43,330 nt of DNA from Acidobacteriota bacterium. Its GTDB lineage: Bacteria; Acidobacteriota; Aminicenantia; Aminicenantales; Saccharicenantaceae. The first letter of the stretch is position 1. Each line of letters starts with the position of its first letter. Positions 9,258-20,819 of this stretch are shown in pieces. Made by a program: the position numbers and the translations under genes. The stretch is taken from NCBI GenBank assembly GCA_029571905.1, contig JAKPXU010000113.1, forward strand, positions 1 through 43,330, given 5' to 3'. The notes beneath the pieces were generated by a model. That model was given only the letters and a program-made list of their open reading frames with translations, was not told the DNA's origin and ran no database searches.

Positions 9258-10601
9258 ATGTCAAAAGTAGCCCTTATTACTCTTGGCTGTGCCAAAAATC
9301 TGGTTGATTCAGAGGTTATTCTGGGCTGCCTGAATGAGCAGGGACACAGTTTCACCGCTCGTCTGGAAGAAGCTGAGGTGGTGATTATCAATACCTGCGG
9401 CTTTATACAGCAGGCTAGAGCCGAGAGCCAGCAGACTATAGAAAAAGCTCTTGCCTGGAAAGAAAAAGATCCTCTCAGGCGATTGGCTGTGGTCGGTTGT
9501 CTGGTGGAAAGATATAAAGATTATCTAAAAGCCAGTTACCCTCAGGTTGATCTCTGGTCTGGGGTGACAGATTTTGACCGCCTGGGTGAACTTCTACAAA
9601 ATAAAAGACTGGTTCCCCGTCAGACCACTTTCCTGCTGGATGACAGGACTCCCCGGGTAATTACCACCGGCTCGAACTGGGCCTATGTAAAAATTTCTGA
9701 GGGTTGTTCACACCACTGTTCATTTTGTTGCATCCCTTTGATTAAGGGACCCTATAAATCGCGAAGCATGGCCTCAATAGTATCTGAAGTCAGAAACCTG
9801 GCTGCGCTTGGTATTAAGGAAATTAATCTTGTTTCTCAGGATAGTACGTACTTTGGGCGGGAGCGCGGACTAAAAACTGGTCTGGTCAGACTTCTCGACC
9901 AGCTCATGGCAGTTAAAGGCATAAAATGGATCAGATGGTTATATGGATATCCAGAAGAAATAACCGATGATTTACTGGAAATAATGAATGAGGAGAAAAT
10001 CTGTCCATATTTTGATTTGCCTTTTCAACATGCTTCGGCCACAGTAGTTAAGAAAATGGGAAGATCGATCACGGCTGGAGATGCTCTTCGATTAATAGAA
10101 AAAATAAGAAACCGGGTTAAAGGAGCGGTAATCAGAACTTCTCTGATTGTTGGTTTCCCGGGCGAAGGATTAAAAGAATTTTCTGAATTAAAGCAATTGG
10201 TGAAAGAAGCTCGGTTTGAGCATTTAGGAGTGTTTACCTATTCGGCTGAGCCAGGTACCAAGGCCTTTCATTTAGAAGAAACAGTGTCTCCGGCTGAAAA
10301 AGAAAATAGACGGCAAGAAATTATGGTTATTCAAAAAGAAATATCCAGAGACTTCTATCGAACTTTCAAGGGCGAGACTTTAGAAGTATTGATAGAAAAC
10401 CAGGAGGAAGATCAGGCAGAAAAGGGGATTTTATACGGTCGGGCCAAATTTCAAGCACCGGAAGTAGATGGCAAGGTGATTATTAAAGATAAGAGGCAAC
10501 TTCTGGCAGCTGCTGAAAAGCCAGCTTTTATACGGGTAAAAATAAACGGGAGTCGAACCTACGATCTGGTCGGAGAGGCTTTAGATGCTGAAACTGTCTG
10601 A
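9258..10601 (+). CDS. rimO: Ribosomal protein S12 methylthiotransferase
   Basis: 447 aa. Contains MSKVALITLGCAKNLVDSEV, the radical SAM motif CSHHCSFCCIPLIKG, RWLYGYPEEITDDLL and PYFDLPFQHAS. Confidence 0.95.
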   Translation: MSKVALITLGCAKNLVDSEVILGCLNEQGHSFTARLEEAEVVIINTCGFIQQARAESQQTIEKALAWKEKDPLRRLAVVGCLVERYKDYLKASYPQVDLWSGVTDFDRLGELLQNKRLVPRQTTFLLDDRTPRVITTGSNWAYVKISEGCSHHCSFCCIPLIKGPYKSRSMASIVSEVRNLAALGIKEINLVSQDSTYFGRERGLKTGLVRLLDQLMAVKGIKWIRWLYGYPEEITDDLLEIMNEEKICPYFDLPFQHASATVVKKMGRSITAGDALRLIEKIRNRVKGAVIRTSLIVGFPGEGLKEFSELKQLVKEARFEHLGVFTYSAEPGTKAFHLEETVSPAEKENRRQEIMVIQKEISRDFYRTFKGETLEVLIENQEEDQAEKGILYGRAKFQAPEVDGKVIIKDKRQLLAAAEKPAFIRVKINGSRTYDLVGEALDAETV

Positions 10602-11046
10602 GATAATTTCAACTTTTTTTGGGGCTGGCTTTTTTCCGCTGGCACCGGGGACCCTGGCCAGTTTTCTGGCAGTTATAATTTATAAATATCTTTTAAGCAA
10701 TTTTGCCTGGCCTTATTATTTTTTGCTTTTTTTGTTGGTGGTCGCTGCTGGTATTTATTTTTCAACCGTCTATGCCCGTCATTTTAATCTTAAGGACCCG
10801 GGGAAAATTGTCATTGACGAGGTAGCTGGTCAGCTACTGGCTCTTTTCCTGGTAACACCTGACTGGAAATGGCTAGCCATTTCCTTTTTACTTTTTCGAT
10901 TCTTTGATATTGTCAAGCCCCTGGGAATAAGGAAACTCGAAAAGATAAACTGGGGGTGGGGTATCATGGCTGATGACCTGGCCGCGGGTCTCCTGGCCAG
11001 GTTGGTCACCGGTCTGGTGATATTAACTTTTGGAGGAGGGGCTTAG
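10585..11046 (+). CDS. pgpA: Phosphatidylglycerophosphatase A
   Basis: 153 aa membrane protein. Contains GAGFFPLAPGTLAS, DPGKIVIDEVAGQLLAL, FFDIVKPLGIRKLEKINWGWGIMADDLAAG. Confidence 0.92.
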   Translation: MLKLSEIISTFFGAGFFPLAPGTLASFLAVIIYKYLLSNFAWPYYFLLFLLVVAAGIYFSTVYARHFNLKDPGKIVIDEVAGQLLALFLVTPDWKWLAISFLLFRFFDIVKPLGIRKLEKINWGWGIMADDLAAGLLARLVTGLVILTFGGGA

Positions 11047-11047
11047 C

Positions 11048-12346
11048 ATGAAGCAGATAGATTTAAACCAGGTTAAAGAAAATATTGAATATCTGGCTAT
11101 TGGCAGTGAGCTACTGACTTCTGCTTATCCTGAAACCAATTCCCTTTTTCTGGCCGAAAAACTGGACAACCTAGGACTGAGATTAAGGTATAAATCTGTA
11201 GTTAGCGACGATTTAGAGGACCTGGTTGGGGCAGTAAAACTTGCCCTCAGCCGAAGCCGGGTGATATTTATCAGCGGTGGTCTGGGACCAACCGAGGATG
11301 ACCGGACAAGAGAAGCAGTAGCTCAAGCGGTCAAAAAACCACTAGTTTTCCACTCTGAGATTGTAAAAAAAATAGAAGACCGCTTTGCCTGGCGCGGGGC
11401 TAAAATGACCCCTTCCAATCGGCGGCAGGCGTACCTCATCCAGGGAGCGGAAATACTGGACAACCCAAACGGGACTGCGCCTGGAATGTGGCTTGAAACC
11501 AGACGGCGTATTTTGATCCTTTTGCCTGGTCCACCAGCTGAATTCAACCCGATGGTGGAAAAACTGATAACAGAAAAACTGGAACTTTATCGGAATCAGT
11601 ATGTTCTTAAGTCTGTCATCAAAACCACCGGAGCCGGCGAATCATGGGTCGAAGATAGAATAAAACCTGTCTATCGCTTGCTGCCTCGAGACCTGGAATT
11701 GACGATCCTGGCTTCGCCGGGAGAGGTTCAGATCAGGCTAACTTTAAGAGCTAAAGAGATTAACCCGGAAAATGAAAGAATCTTCAATAAAATAAAGAAC
11801 AAAATTATAAATTTGCTGGGAAACAAGGTTTTTTCTACTAAAGGAGAAAATCTAGAAGAAGTAATTGGCCGCGAGCTGTCAGCACTGGGCTTGACCCTGG
11901 CCTGCGCCGAATCCTGTACAGGAGGTCTGCTGGCTGACAGAATTACAGCTGTCCCCGGAAGTTCTAATTATTTTTTAGCCAGTCTGGTGACCTACAGCAA
12001 TAAGGCCAAAACCAGATTTTTAGGAGTTCCTGGCAGGCTCGTCAGAGAGAAGGGTGCAGTTAGTCGAGAAGTAGCTGAATCGATGGCAGCTGGAGTCAGA
12101 AAAAAGACTGGAGCCAATTTGACCCTGTCTACGACCGGCATTGCTGGTCCCGGAGGTGGGAGCGCCAGGAAACCAGTGGGGCTGGTCTATATTGGTCTGT
12201 CCAGCCCAGATGGAATCACAACAACTGAGAATTATTTTCAGGGTGAGCGCCGCCAAATAAAATTTCAGACTACTCAAAAAGCCCTGGATATGTTAAGGTT
12301 AAAACTTAAAGAATATCAACCTACAGGTAAGGCTGGTAGCCAGTGA
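11048..12346 (+). CDS. cinA: CinA family protein (MoaB-like N-terminus plus C-terminal nicotinamide-nucleotide amidase domain)
   Basis: Start taken at ATG 11048 after SD ggaggagg. Contains ISGGLGPTEDDRTREAVA, LPGPPAEFNPM, CAESCTGGLLADRITAVPGSS and TGIAGPGGG. Confidence 0.93.
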   Translation: MKQIDLNQVKENIEYLAIGSELLTSAYPETNSLFLAEKLDNLGLRLRYKSVVSDDLEDLVGAVKLALSRSRVIFISGGLGPTEDDRTREAVAQAVKKPLVFHSEIVKKIEDRFAWRGAKMTPSNRRQAYLIQGAEILDNPNGTAPGMWLETRRRILILLPGPPAEFNPMVEKLITEKLELYRNQYVLKSVIKTTGAGESWVEDRIKPVYRLLPRDLELTILASPGEVQIRLTLRAKEINPENERIFNKIKNKIINLLGNKVFSTKGENLEEVIGRELSALGLTLACAESCTGGLLADRITAVPGSSNYFLASLVTYSNKAKTRFLGVPGRLVREKGAVSREVAESMAAGVRKKTGANLTLSTTGIAGPGGGSARKPVGLVYIGLSSPDGITTTENYFQGERRQIKFQTTQKALDMLRLKLKEYQPTGKAGSQ

Positions 12347-12900
12347 GAGCCTTTATTGCCATTGATCTTGCTCCAGAAATGAAGGATAAATTGGCTGCTC
12401 TTGTCAATCATCTAAAGCCACTGGGTAAAAATATCAAATGGACAGCCAGAGAAAATTATCACCTGACCCTGAAATTTCTGGGCGAAATATCTGAATCGGA
12501 AATGGAAGACATCAAAAAATTACTCAATGAGATAACCGGCCGGCATCAGTCCTTTAAATTAAGATTAAAGGGAACAGGCAGTTTTCCTTCAGGCTCTAAC
12601 CGAGTGAGAATAATTTGGGCCGGCCTGGAAGAAGTGGAAGAATTATTAACTCTCCAGCAAGAGATAGAAATTGAGCTGGAAAAAAAAGGTTTTCCAAGAG
12701 AAAACAGGCCTTTCTCCCCTCACCTGACCATAGGCCGGGCAAAACACCCGGAAAAACAGGAGAGGTTAGCCAGTGAGCTGTCTAAAAATAATCAGCTGGA
12801 ATTAGGTTCGATGGAGGTTCGGGAGATAATTTTTTTCCAGAGTATTCTCCACCCGGAAGGACCTGAGTATCGAGTGTTAAGTTGTCATCCGCTGTCATGA
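12343..12900 (+). CDS. thpR: RNA 2',3'-cyclic phosphodiesterase (2'-5' RNA ligase family)
   Basis: 185 aa. GTG start overlaps the cinA stop (GTGA). Two HxTx motifs: YHLTLKFLGE and PHLTIGRAK. Confidence 0.92.
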   Translation: MRAFIAIDLAPEMKDKLAALVNHLKPLGKNIKWTARENYHLTLKFLGEISESEMEDIKKLLNEITGRHQSFKLRLKGTGSFPSGSNRVRIIWAGLEEVEELLTLQQEIEIELEKKGFPRENRPFSPHLTIGRAKHPEKQERLASELSKNNQLELGSMEVREIIFFQSILHPEGPEYRVLSCHPLS

Positions 12901-13487
12901 AAATAATTTTTATTCTTATGTCTTATCGTTTTGGAGCCATACCCACAGGCTATTTACTGGTAAAGATGACTGCCAGAAAGGATATTAGGCAGGTGGGCAG
13001 TGGTTCAACTGGTTCAACCAATGTTCTCCGTTACGGCGGCTGGAAAATGGCTATCCCGGTTTTGATTTTTGATCTATTTAAGGGTCTTCTGCCTGTTTTT
13101 CTGGCTGTTAACTGGCTGGCCGACCAACAGCTAGCCTGGCTGGCCCTGGCCGCGGCAGTTGTCGGACATTGTTACCCTGTCTATATTAAATTCAGAGGTG
13201 GCAAGGGAGTAGCAACCGCGCTTGGTGGGTTTCTCTTCTTTTCTCCTCAGGCATTTATCTTGATGGTAGTTATAATAGTAATGATGATTGCTTTATTCCG
13301 TTATGTTTCTCTGGCTACCCTGACCGGACTTCTGGTTTATCCACTGCTGGCTTGTCTCAGACAGGACTATATATCCGCGGTGGCCTCTTTTTTGATCTTC
13401 TTACTGATCGCCAGCCGTCACCGCGATAATATAAAAAGAATTCTTTCTGGAGAAGAAAGAAAATTCGGGGAGAAACTCAATGGTTAG
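12897..13487 (+). CDS. plsY: Acyl-phosphate glycerol-3-phosphate acyltransferase
   Basis: ATG 12897 overlaps the thpR stop (ATGA). Contains GAIPTGYLLVK, DIRQVGSGSTGSTNVLR and GHCYPVYIKFRGGKGVATALG. Confidence 0.94.
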   Translation: MKIIFILMSYRFGAIPTGYLLVKMTARKDIRQVGSGSTGSTNVLRYGGWKMAIPVLIFDLFKGLLPVFLAVNWLADQQLAWLALAAAVVGHCYPVYIKFRGGKGVATALGGFLFFSPQAFILMVVIIVMMIALFRYVSLATLTGLLVYPLLACLRQDYISAVASFLIFLLIASRHRDNIKRILSGEERKFGEKLNG

Positions 13488-14484
13488 AATGAGTGTCATC
13501 GGAGCTGGTAGCTGGGGCTCAGCTTTTTCTTATTATTTAGGACGACTTGGCTTCCCAACCAGACTATGGGTGCGAGAAGAGGAAGTCTATATGGATCTGA
13601 TTGAAACCAGAGAGAATCAGACTTTTTTGCCTGGCTTTAGTTTTCCTTTGACCGTCAGCTTCCACCGGCTTTTGGGGGAAGCAATAGAAGACGCTGATTT
13701 AATTTTTATTGCTGTTCCTTCCCAGTATTGCCGGCTTATATATAGCCGGTTGTCCGAGCATCTGAATAGTGACCAGGTTCTGGTCAGTTTGACCAAAGGT
13801 CTTGAACAAAAAAGTTTAAAAAGAATGACTGAGGTCATGGCGGAGGTTTTCGAAGTCAATAGAAAAGACCGTCTGGCTGTCCTGTCCGGTCCCAGTTTCG
13901 CCAAGGAGGTAGCTGCTGGGCAGCCGACCGCCCTGGTAGTGGCCAGTTTAGATATTAATCTGGCTCGTAATATTCAGGAAACAATTTCCAGTCTTCAGCT
14001 CAGAATTTATACTTCGACGGATGTCATCGGAGTCGAACTGGGTGGCGCCATAAAAAATGTTATAGCCATTGCTGCCGGTATATCAGAAGGTCTTGGCTAT
14101 GGAAACAACTCGCGCGCTTCTCTGATTACTCGTGGTCTGGTGGAAATTACCAGGTTGGGTCTGGCCCTGGGAGCCAAACGTGAAACTTTTTCCGGACTGG
14201 CCGGGCTGGGTGATCTGGTCTTAACCTGTACCAGTGAGATGAGCCGTAATTATCATGTTGGTCTGGAACTAGGCCATGGTAAATCACTTAAAACCATTCT
14301 GGGTGAAATGAAGATGGTAGCGGAAGGTGTCAGGAATACTCTGGTTGTTAATAAACTCGCCCATCAGAAAAAAATAGAACTACCTATTTGCCGCCAGGTT
14401 TACGAAGTCCTTTATCTGGGCAAGCCAGCTCATAAGGCCCTGGAAGAACTGATGTCCAGAAGTTTGAAGGAAGAAAAGATTTAA
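13480..14484 (+). CDS. gpsA: Glycerol-3-phosphate dehydrogenase [NAD(P)+]
   Basis: 334 aa. Contains MSVIGAGSWGSAFSYYLG, LSGPSFAKEVAAGQPTA, GVELGGAIKNVIAIAAGISEGLGYGNNSRASLITRGL, GLAGLGDLVLTCTS and AEGV. Confidence 0.95.
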   Translation: MVRMSVIGAGSWGSAFSYYLGRLGFPTRLWVREEEVYMDLIETRENQTFLPGFSFPLTVSFHRLLGEAIEDADLIFIAVPSQYCRLIYSRLSEHLNSDQVLVSLTKGLEQKSLKRMTEVMAEVFEVNRKDRLAVLSGPSFAKEVAAGQPTALVVASLDINLARNIQETISSLQLRIYTSTDVIGVELGGAIKNVIAIAAGISEGLGYGNNSRASLITRGLVEITRLGLALGAKRETFSGLAGLGDLVLTCTSEMSRNYHVGLELGHGKSLKTILGEMKMVAEGVRNTLVVNKLAHQKKIELPICRQVYEVLYLGKPAHKALEELMSRSLKEEKI

Positions 14485-14542
14485 GAAGCATTTAAATTTA
14501 ATTGATTTATAATAACTTAGGGAAAGTGAAGGAGAGTAAAGG

Positions 14543-15325
14543 ATGAGGCGAAATAAATTATCATTTCTGATAGTTTTGACTTTAATTTTGTTTATTACTG
14601 GCTGTGCGTCGAGCCAGAGTCAGCAAACGAGCAAGCAGGAAAAAGATCCTCAGTATCATTACAATCTGGGCCTTTTTTATTTGAATAACAATAATGTTGA
14701 TGAGGCTATTAAGTGTTTTAACCGCAGCCTGTCACTTAATCAGAATAATTATCTGGCCTGGAATGCCCTCGGGCTAGCCCAGTCGATGAAAACGAATTTT
14801 GAGGCCTCCGTTCAGGCTTTTAGCCGGGCTCTGGCTATCAACCCCCAGTTTTCTGAAGCTCACAATAATCTGGGGACCATTTATTTTGAGCTGAAACAGT
14901 ATGATAAAGCTGAAACTGAATACCGGCAAGCTCTGCTTGATCCCGCCTATACTTCGCGGGAGCTTCCTTATTATAATCTCGCCCGTCTCTATTTTGTCCA
15001 GGATAGACTGGAGGAAGCTTATGACCATATTCAGAAAGCTCTGCAGGTCAAATTCAGATTTGGCATGGCTCATAATCTACGTGGTTTGATCCTCGAAAAA
15101 ATGGGTGATCTGGAAGAAGCAGAAAACGCTTTTGCCCAGGCAGTTAAAATCGTGCCTGATGATCCTGTCTTTTTATATAACCTGGCCAGAATACAATTTG
15201 ACAATGGGCGCTATGTGCAATCGAAAGAGAACTTTGAAAAGCTATGGCCCAAGCTGATGAATCAAGCTGATCGCGATGAAGTTAAGAGTTACCTGGACCA
15301 GTTGAAGCAACTGGTTAAAGATTAG
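14543..15325 (+). CDS. TPR-repeat lipoprotein (PilW/PilF-like)
   Basis: 260 aa. Signal with lipobox LFITGCASS and multiple TPR units (YHYNLGLFYLNNNNVDEAIKCFNRSLSLNQNN; AWNALGLAQ; AHNNLGTIYFELKQYDKAETEYRQAL). SD ggaga. Confidence 0.85.
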   Translation: MRRNKLSFLIVLTLILFITGCASSQSQQTSKQEKDPQYHYNLGLFYLNNNNVDEAIKCFNRSLSLNQNNYLAWNALGLAQSMKTNFEASVQAFSRALAINPQFSEAHNNLGTIYFELKQYDKAETEYRQALLDPAYTSRELPYYNLARLYFVQDRLEEAYDHIQKALQVKFRFGMAHNLRGLILEKMGDLEEAENAFAQAVKIVPDDPVFLYNLARIQFDNGRYVQSKENFEKLWPKLMNQADRDEVKSYLDQLKQLVKD

Positions 15326-15371
15326 CAGTTAAAGCTAAAATTATTGTTCAGTGCAGATTGGCTGCCGGAGT

Positions 15372-16628
<1,257 letters not shown>

Positions 16629-16664
16629 AAGTTATCTCCTTATCAGGAAACAAATCTTAAGTGG

Positions 16665-17840
16665 CTATTTTAATCTTGCTTCTTTTTTTAAGATATCAGC
16701 CTTATCTGTTTTCTCCCAGGTAAACTCCGGCTCGGTCCGACCAAAATGGCCGTAACAGGCGGTCTTTCTATAAATCGGCCTCAATAAATCTAGTTGCTCA
16801 ATCATGCCTCTGGGGGTCATCCGGAAATAAGCTCTGATCAATTCTTCTATAAGTTCTTCCTTGACCTGGCCGGTGCCGAAAGTATCAACCATGATGGAGA
16901 CAGGTTCGGCGATGCCAATGGCATAAGCTATCTGAACGCCAACCCGATCAGCCAGACCTGCTGCCACAATATTTTTAGCTATATATCTGGCCATATAAGA
17001 ACCTGAGCGGTCAACTTTGCTTGGATCTTTGCCGGAAAACGATCCCCCCCCGTGGCTGAAAAAGCCTCCGTAGGTGTCAGCTATAATTTTGCGCCCGGTC
17101 ATGCCTGTATCGGCCAGAGGACCACCAATTTCAAATCGACCGGTGCCATTAATGTAGACTTTTTTCCAGGTATTTTTATCTAGAAGGTTAGCTGGAATAA
17201 CTTTTTTAATAACCTCTCTTTTTATATCTTCCCTTAGCTCTTCCATACCAATCGCAGCATTATGCTGAGCAGCAATCACCACTGAATCCACCCTGACCGG
17301 TCTCGGACCTTCATACTCCACCGTCACCTGAGTTTTTCCATCAGGCCGGAGATAAGGCAGAATTTTTTCTTTCCTGACCTGGCTCAGTCGCCTGGCCAGT
17401 TTGTGAGCCAGCATAATCGGCAATGGCATCAGTTCCTCTGTTTCCCGGCAGCTATAGCCAAACATCAAGCCCTGGTCCCCTGCACCTTGTTCATGTCCGG
17501 GCATTTCATCAACTCCAAGAGCGATATCAGGTGACTGTTCATGGATTGAAGAAAGAACACAACAGGTTTTATAGTCAAAGCCATATTCGGCTTTAGTATA
17601 GCCAATCTCTCTGACTGTTTCTCTCACCAGTTTCTGGAAATCGCAGTAACCATTAGTAGTTATCTCGCCAGCAATCAGGACAAGACCGGTAGTAACCAGA
17701 GCTTCACAGGCCACACGGCTTTTTGGATCCTGAGCAATCAAATTATCCAGAACAGCATCAGAAATCTGATCACAAATTTTATCCGGGTGACCTTCTGTAA
17801 CCGATTCAGAAGTGAAAAAATATTTACCGTTTTTGGCCAT
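16665..17840 (-). CDS. metK: S-adenosylmethionine synthetase
   Basis: Start corrected to ATG at 17840 ([32 protein letters not shown]) with SD ggaggtg. Contains [13 protein letters not shown] and [22 protein letters not shown]. Confidence 0.96.
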   Translation of the reverse strand: MAKNGKYFFTSESVTEGHPDKICDQISDAVLDNLIAQDPKSRVACEALVTTGLVLIAGEITTNGYCDFQKLVRETVREIGYTKAEYGFDYKTCCVLSSIHEQSPDIALGVDEMPGHEQGAGDQGLMFGYSCRETEELMPLPIMLAHKLARRLSQVRKEKILPYLRPDGKTQVTVEYEGPRPVRVDSVVIAAQHNAAIGMEELREDIKREVIKKVIPANLLDKNTWKKVYINGTGRFEIGGPLADTGMTGRKIIADTYGGFFSHGGGSFSGKDPSKVDRSGSYMARYIAKNIVAAGLADRVGVQIAYAIGIAEPVSIMVDTFGTGQVKEELIEELIRAYFRMTPRGMIEQLDLLRPIYRKTACYGHFGRTEPEFTWEKTDKADILKKEARLK

Positions 17841-17974
17841 CAGCCACCTCCTTGACAGACGTTCACTATAACCCAATTATTAGCTCAATCTTTTAGCATA
17901 AATAAACTTCAATTGCAATAACATCGGTTTTATTTTCCAGGTTTTTATGATATTTTTTATCTGTCATTTTTGCC

Positions 17975-19339
17975 ATGATAGTTTTTAAAGAGAGACAGAA
18001 AAAATTACTCTTCCCCGTCTGGGCCTCACTGTTTGTTTTGCTGCTCGGACTGTGGGCTGAACGGCTTGAGGCACAGGTTCCTGCTTTTCCCTATCCGCTT
18101 AGCCATTTTAAGCTGAGAAATGGGTTAGAGGTAATTGTTTGTGAGGATTCCACCTTGCCGGTGGTCTCGGTGGTAGTAACCTATTCCGTTGGCTCAGTTA
18201 ATGACCCGGAAAATAAGGGTGGCCTGGCCCTGATGATGCAATATTTGATGTTTCAGGGTTCACAAAATGTCGGCCCGATGCAGCATTTGATGTATATTCA
18301 GAATGCTGGAGGGGAACTTAATGCCTCCACCACTTTTGATAAAACTTTTTTTTATGAGACGGTCCCTTCCAACCAATTAAGTCTGGTCCTCTGGTTGGAA
18401 TCGGATCGAATGAATTCGCTGGAAGTGAACGAAGCTAAAGTAGCCAGAATTAAAGATCTCATGCTGGCTAACGAACAGGAACGAAACCTGCAGGAGCCAT
18501 ATGCCCGCTATTTTTTTCTGATGGATCAAATTTTATTTCCTGATTTTAGCTACGGACATTCACCTCTAGGAACAAAAGAGAGTATTAACAGCATTACAGT
18601 AGAGGATGTTCTGGCCTTTTACCGCCGCTATTATGTGCCTAACAATGCTGTAATTTGCATCAGCGGTGATATCAAGGCGCCAAAAGCCAGAGAACTGGTA
18701 GCCAGGTATTTTGAAACAATTCCTGGCGGAAATGGCGTTCCTTCTTATCCTCAAGCAGATTTCAGCTCAGTTGTATCCTCCAGAGATCAGCTAATCATTG
18801 ATCCCCTTGTTTCTACCCCGGCCTTACAGTTTGGTTTGAGGCTGGATAAACCACAACCGGAAGAAAAGCCAGTGCTCAGATTGTTTGAATATTTGCTCAT
18901 TAATGGAAAATCGAGTCGATTGTATAAGCTCCTGGTTAGCCGGGAGAGGCTGGCCCTTTATCTGAGCGGTGGGTTAGAAGATCGACGAGGTTTCACCTCG
19001 CTTAAAATATTTCTTCTGGCCAATAACCAGATTATGATTGATCGCTCGAAAAAATTGATCAGTGAAGAGCTTAATAGGTTTAAACTGGAAATGGTATCTG
19101 AGCGAGAGTTGGTCAAAGCAAAAAACAAATACCGATATGACTTCTGGAGCCAGCTAACGACGACCAACCTATCCCGAGCTTTAACTTTAAGCGAATTTTA
19201 TCTTGACCGGGGCCAGCTGCTTGATCCCGATAATGAACTGGCTGCAGTTAACAAAATCACGTCTTATTCTATTCTGACCCTGGCCAGAAAGTATCTGCAG
19301 GAAACAAAATATTGTTTTGTTACTATCTTACCCAGGTGA
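17975..19339 (+). CDS. Exported M16 (insulinase/pitrilysin) family protein, predicted non-catalytic
   Basis: 454 aa with N-terminal signal. M16 fold motifs FKLRNGLEVIVCEDSTLPVVSVVVTYSVGSVND...GGELNASTTFDKTFFYETVPSNQLSLVLWLESDRM. The HxxEH position reads LMMQY. Confidence 0.88.
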   Translation: MIVFKERQKKLLFPVWASLFVLLLGLWAERLEAQVPAFPYPLSHFKLRNGLEVIVCEDSTLPVVSVVVTYSVGSVNDPENKGGLALMMQYLMFQGSQNVGPMQHLMYIQNAGGELNASTTFDKTFFYETVPSNQLSLVLWLESDRMNSLEVNEAKVARIKDLMLANEQERNLQEPYARYFFLMDQILFPDFSYGHSPLGTKESINSITVEDVLAFYRRYYVPNNAVICISGDIKAPKARELVARYFETIPGGNGVPSYPQADFSSVVSSRDQLIIDPLVSTPALQFGLRLDKPQPEEKPVLRLFEYLLINGKSSRLYKLLVSRERLALYLSGGLEDRRGFTSLKIFLLANNQIMIDRSKKLISEELNRFKLEMVSERELVKAKNKYRYDFWSQLTTTNLSRALTLSEFYLDRGQLLDPDNELAAVNKITSYSILTLARKYLQETKYCFVTILPR

Positions 19340-19343
19340 GCTG

Positions 19344-20819
19344 ATGAAGTTGATAGGAAGCTCTAAAAGCAAAGATTTTCTGACCGGCATATTACTGCTT
19401 TTGTTTTGTTTTTTAAGTTTACAATCACAGGAACGTTTTCGTCGTAATCCCCCCTACCCTGAACCTTTAAATTCGATAAAATTTCCACCCATCGAATCTG
19501 GCTTCCTGTCCAGTGGTTTGAGAGTGGTAACTATGACCAGGCTGAATCGTCCTTTATTTAATCTACTGATTATCGTCCAGGCTGGTGAAAATGATTCTCC
19601 TCGGCAACTCTCAGGCCTGGCCACAGTTACAGCTCAGATGTTGCTTAAAGGAACGCTATCGCTTAGTTCCCAAGCTCTGGAAGAGCGAATGGAGAGCCTC
19701 GGCCTCAGCGGCAGTATTGAGGTTAGAGCCGATTATATTCTTTATTCCTTTTCCTTCCTTGAAGAGAATCTGGAAGACTGTCTCCGTTTGATCGGTTCTC
19801 TCTTCTATGAGCCTTCTTTTTCTTCCCTCGAGCTGGCGGCAGTCAAAAGGGATTTTTATTATCAGCAGCTAGGCCGGAAGAAGGATCCGGAAAAATGTGG
19901 TTATGACTTTTTCCTGACCAGACTATTCGCTGGTTCTGGCTATAATCCCGGAGTCGTCGATGAAGATTCGATCCGGAATATAAGTCAAAAAGATGTTATC
20001 TCTTTCCACCAGCGCTTTATCCGTCCTAACAATTCTATTATTGTTCTGGATGGAAACATCAATCTGAATAATGCCAGTCTGAAAATAAGCCAGTCATTCA
20101 ACCGCTGGGTTTCTAGACCGCTGGAACGGCCTCCTGTCCCCCGGCTAAGAAACATGAATTATGAAACTGTGCTTTTCCTGGATCTACCCACACCAGATGT
20201 GTCAGTAATTATGGGTAATACCGTTTCTCCTCCGGGCAGCGATGATTATTATGCTCTTCTTGTTCTCAACCAATTGATAGGAGGGTCACCCACCAGCCGT
20301 CTTTTCCTCAACCTGAGGGAATCAAGGGGCCTGGCTTATTATGCTTTTAGCCAGCTCTCATATTTCAAAAATAATGGCCTTTTCTGGATTAGAAGTAAAA
20401 GCTCTGCTCAGTCAGTTGGCCAGGTGGTTAAAGAAATTCTGGCTCAGATGAATTCTTTGCCGGAAGAAAGGATTGACCCTCATGAACTGGAGAAAGCTAA
20501 AGCCTATCTGGCTGGCCGCTTCCCTCTGGAGAATCAGCACCCCGAGCAGATGGCTAAGAGAGTTGGTTTGCAATTTGTATTTCAGCTACCATCTGATTTC
20601 TGGAATAGATATTATGAGAATCTTCTGGTAGTTAGCAGTGAAAAAGTGCAGGAAGTGGCCCGCCAGTATCTGACCAGGCAGCCTCTGGTGGTGATCAGCG
20701 GTGATTTTCGTAGCTGCCTCGATGCGCTGGCCGATTTAAATAAAATTGAAATCTATAACGAGAAGGGTCAGCTTAAAGCAATCTGTGAAAAAGGAGTGGT
20801 TAAAAATGCAAATCGTTGA
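19344..20819 (+). CDS. Second exported M16 family protein, predicted non-catalytic
   Basis: Start taken at ATG 19344. Signal-like N-terminus. Contains LSSGLRVVTMTRLNRPLFNLLIIVQAGEND, VSPPGSDDYYALLVLNQLIGGSPTSRLFLNLRESRGLAYYAFSQLSYFKNNG. The HxxEH position reads TVTAQ. Confidence 0.88.
   Translation: MKLIGSSKSKDFLTGILLLLFCFLSLQSQERFRRNPPYPEPLNSIKFPPIESGFLSSGLRVVTMTRLNRPLFNLLIIVQAGENDSPRQLSGLATVTAQMLLKGTLSLSSQALEERMESLGLSGSIEVRADYILYSFSFLEENLEDCLRLIGSLFYEPSFSSLELAAVKRDFYYQQLGRKKDPEKCGYDFFLTRLFAGSGYNPGVVDEDSIRNISQKDVISFHQRFIRPNNSIIVLDGNINLNNASLKISQSFNRWVSRPLERPPVPRLRNMNYETVLFLDLPTPDVSVIMGNTVSPPGSDDYYALLVLNQLIGGSPTSRLFLNLRESRGLAYYAFSQLSYFKNNGLFWIRSKSSAQSVGQVVKEILAQMNSLPEERIDPHELEKAKAYLAGRFPLENQHPEQMAKRVGLQFVFQLPSDFWNRYYENLLVVSSEKVQEVARQYLTRQPLVVISGDFRSCLDALADLNKIEIYNEKGQLKAICEKGVVKNANR

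Noticed and set aside
17841-17974. Possible SAM riboswitch upstream of metK
   Set aside because: No recognizable SAM-I core, kink-turn or terminator pairings; only an AT-rich divergent promoter region and an SD.
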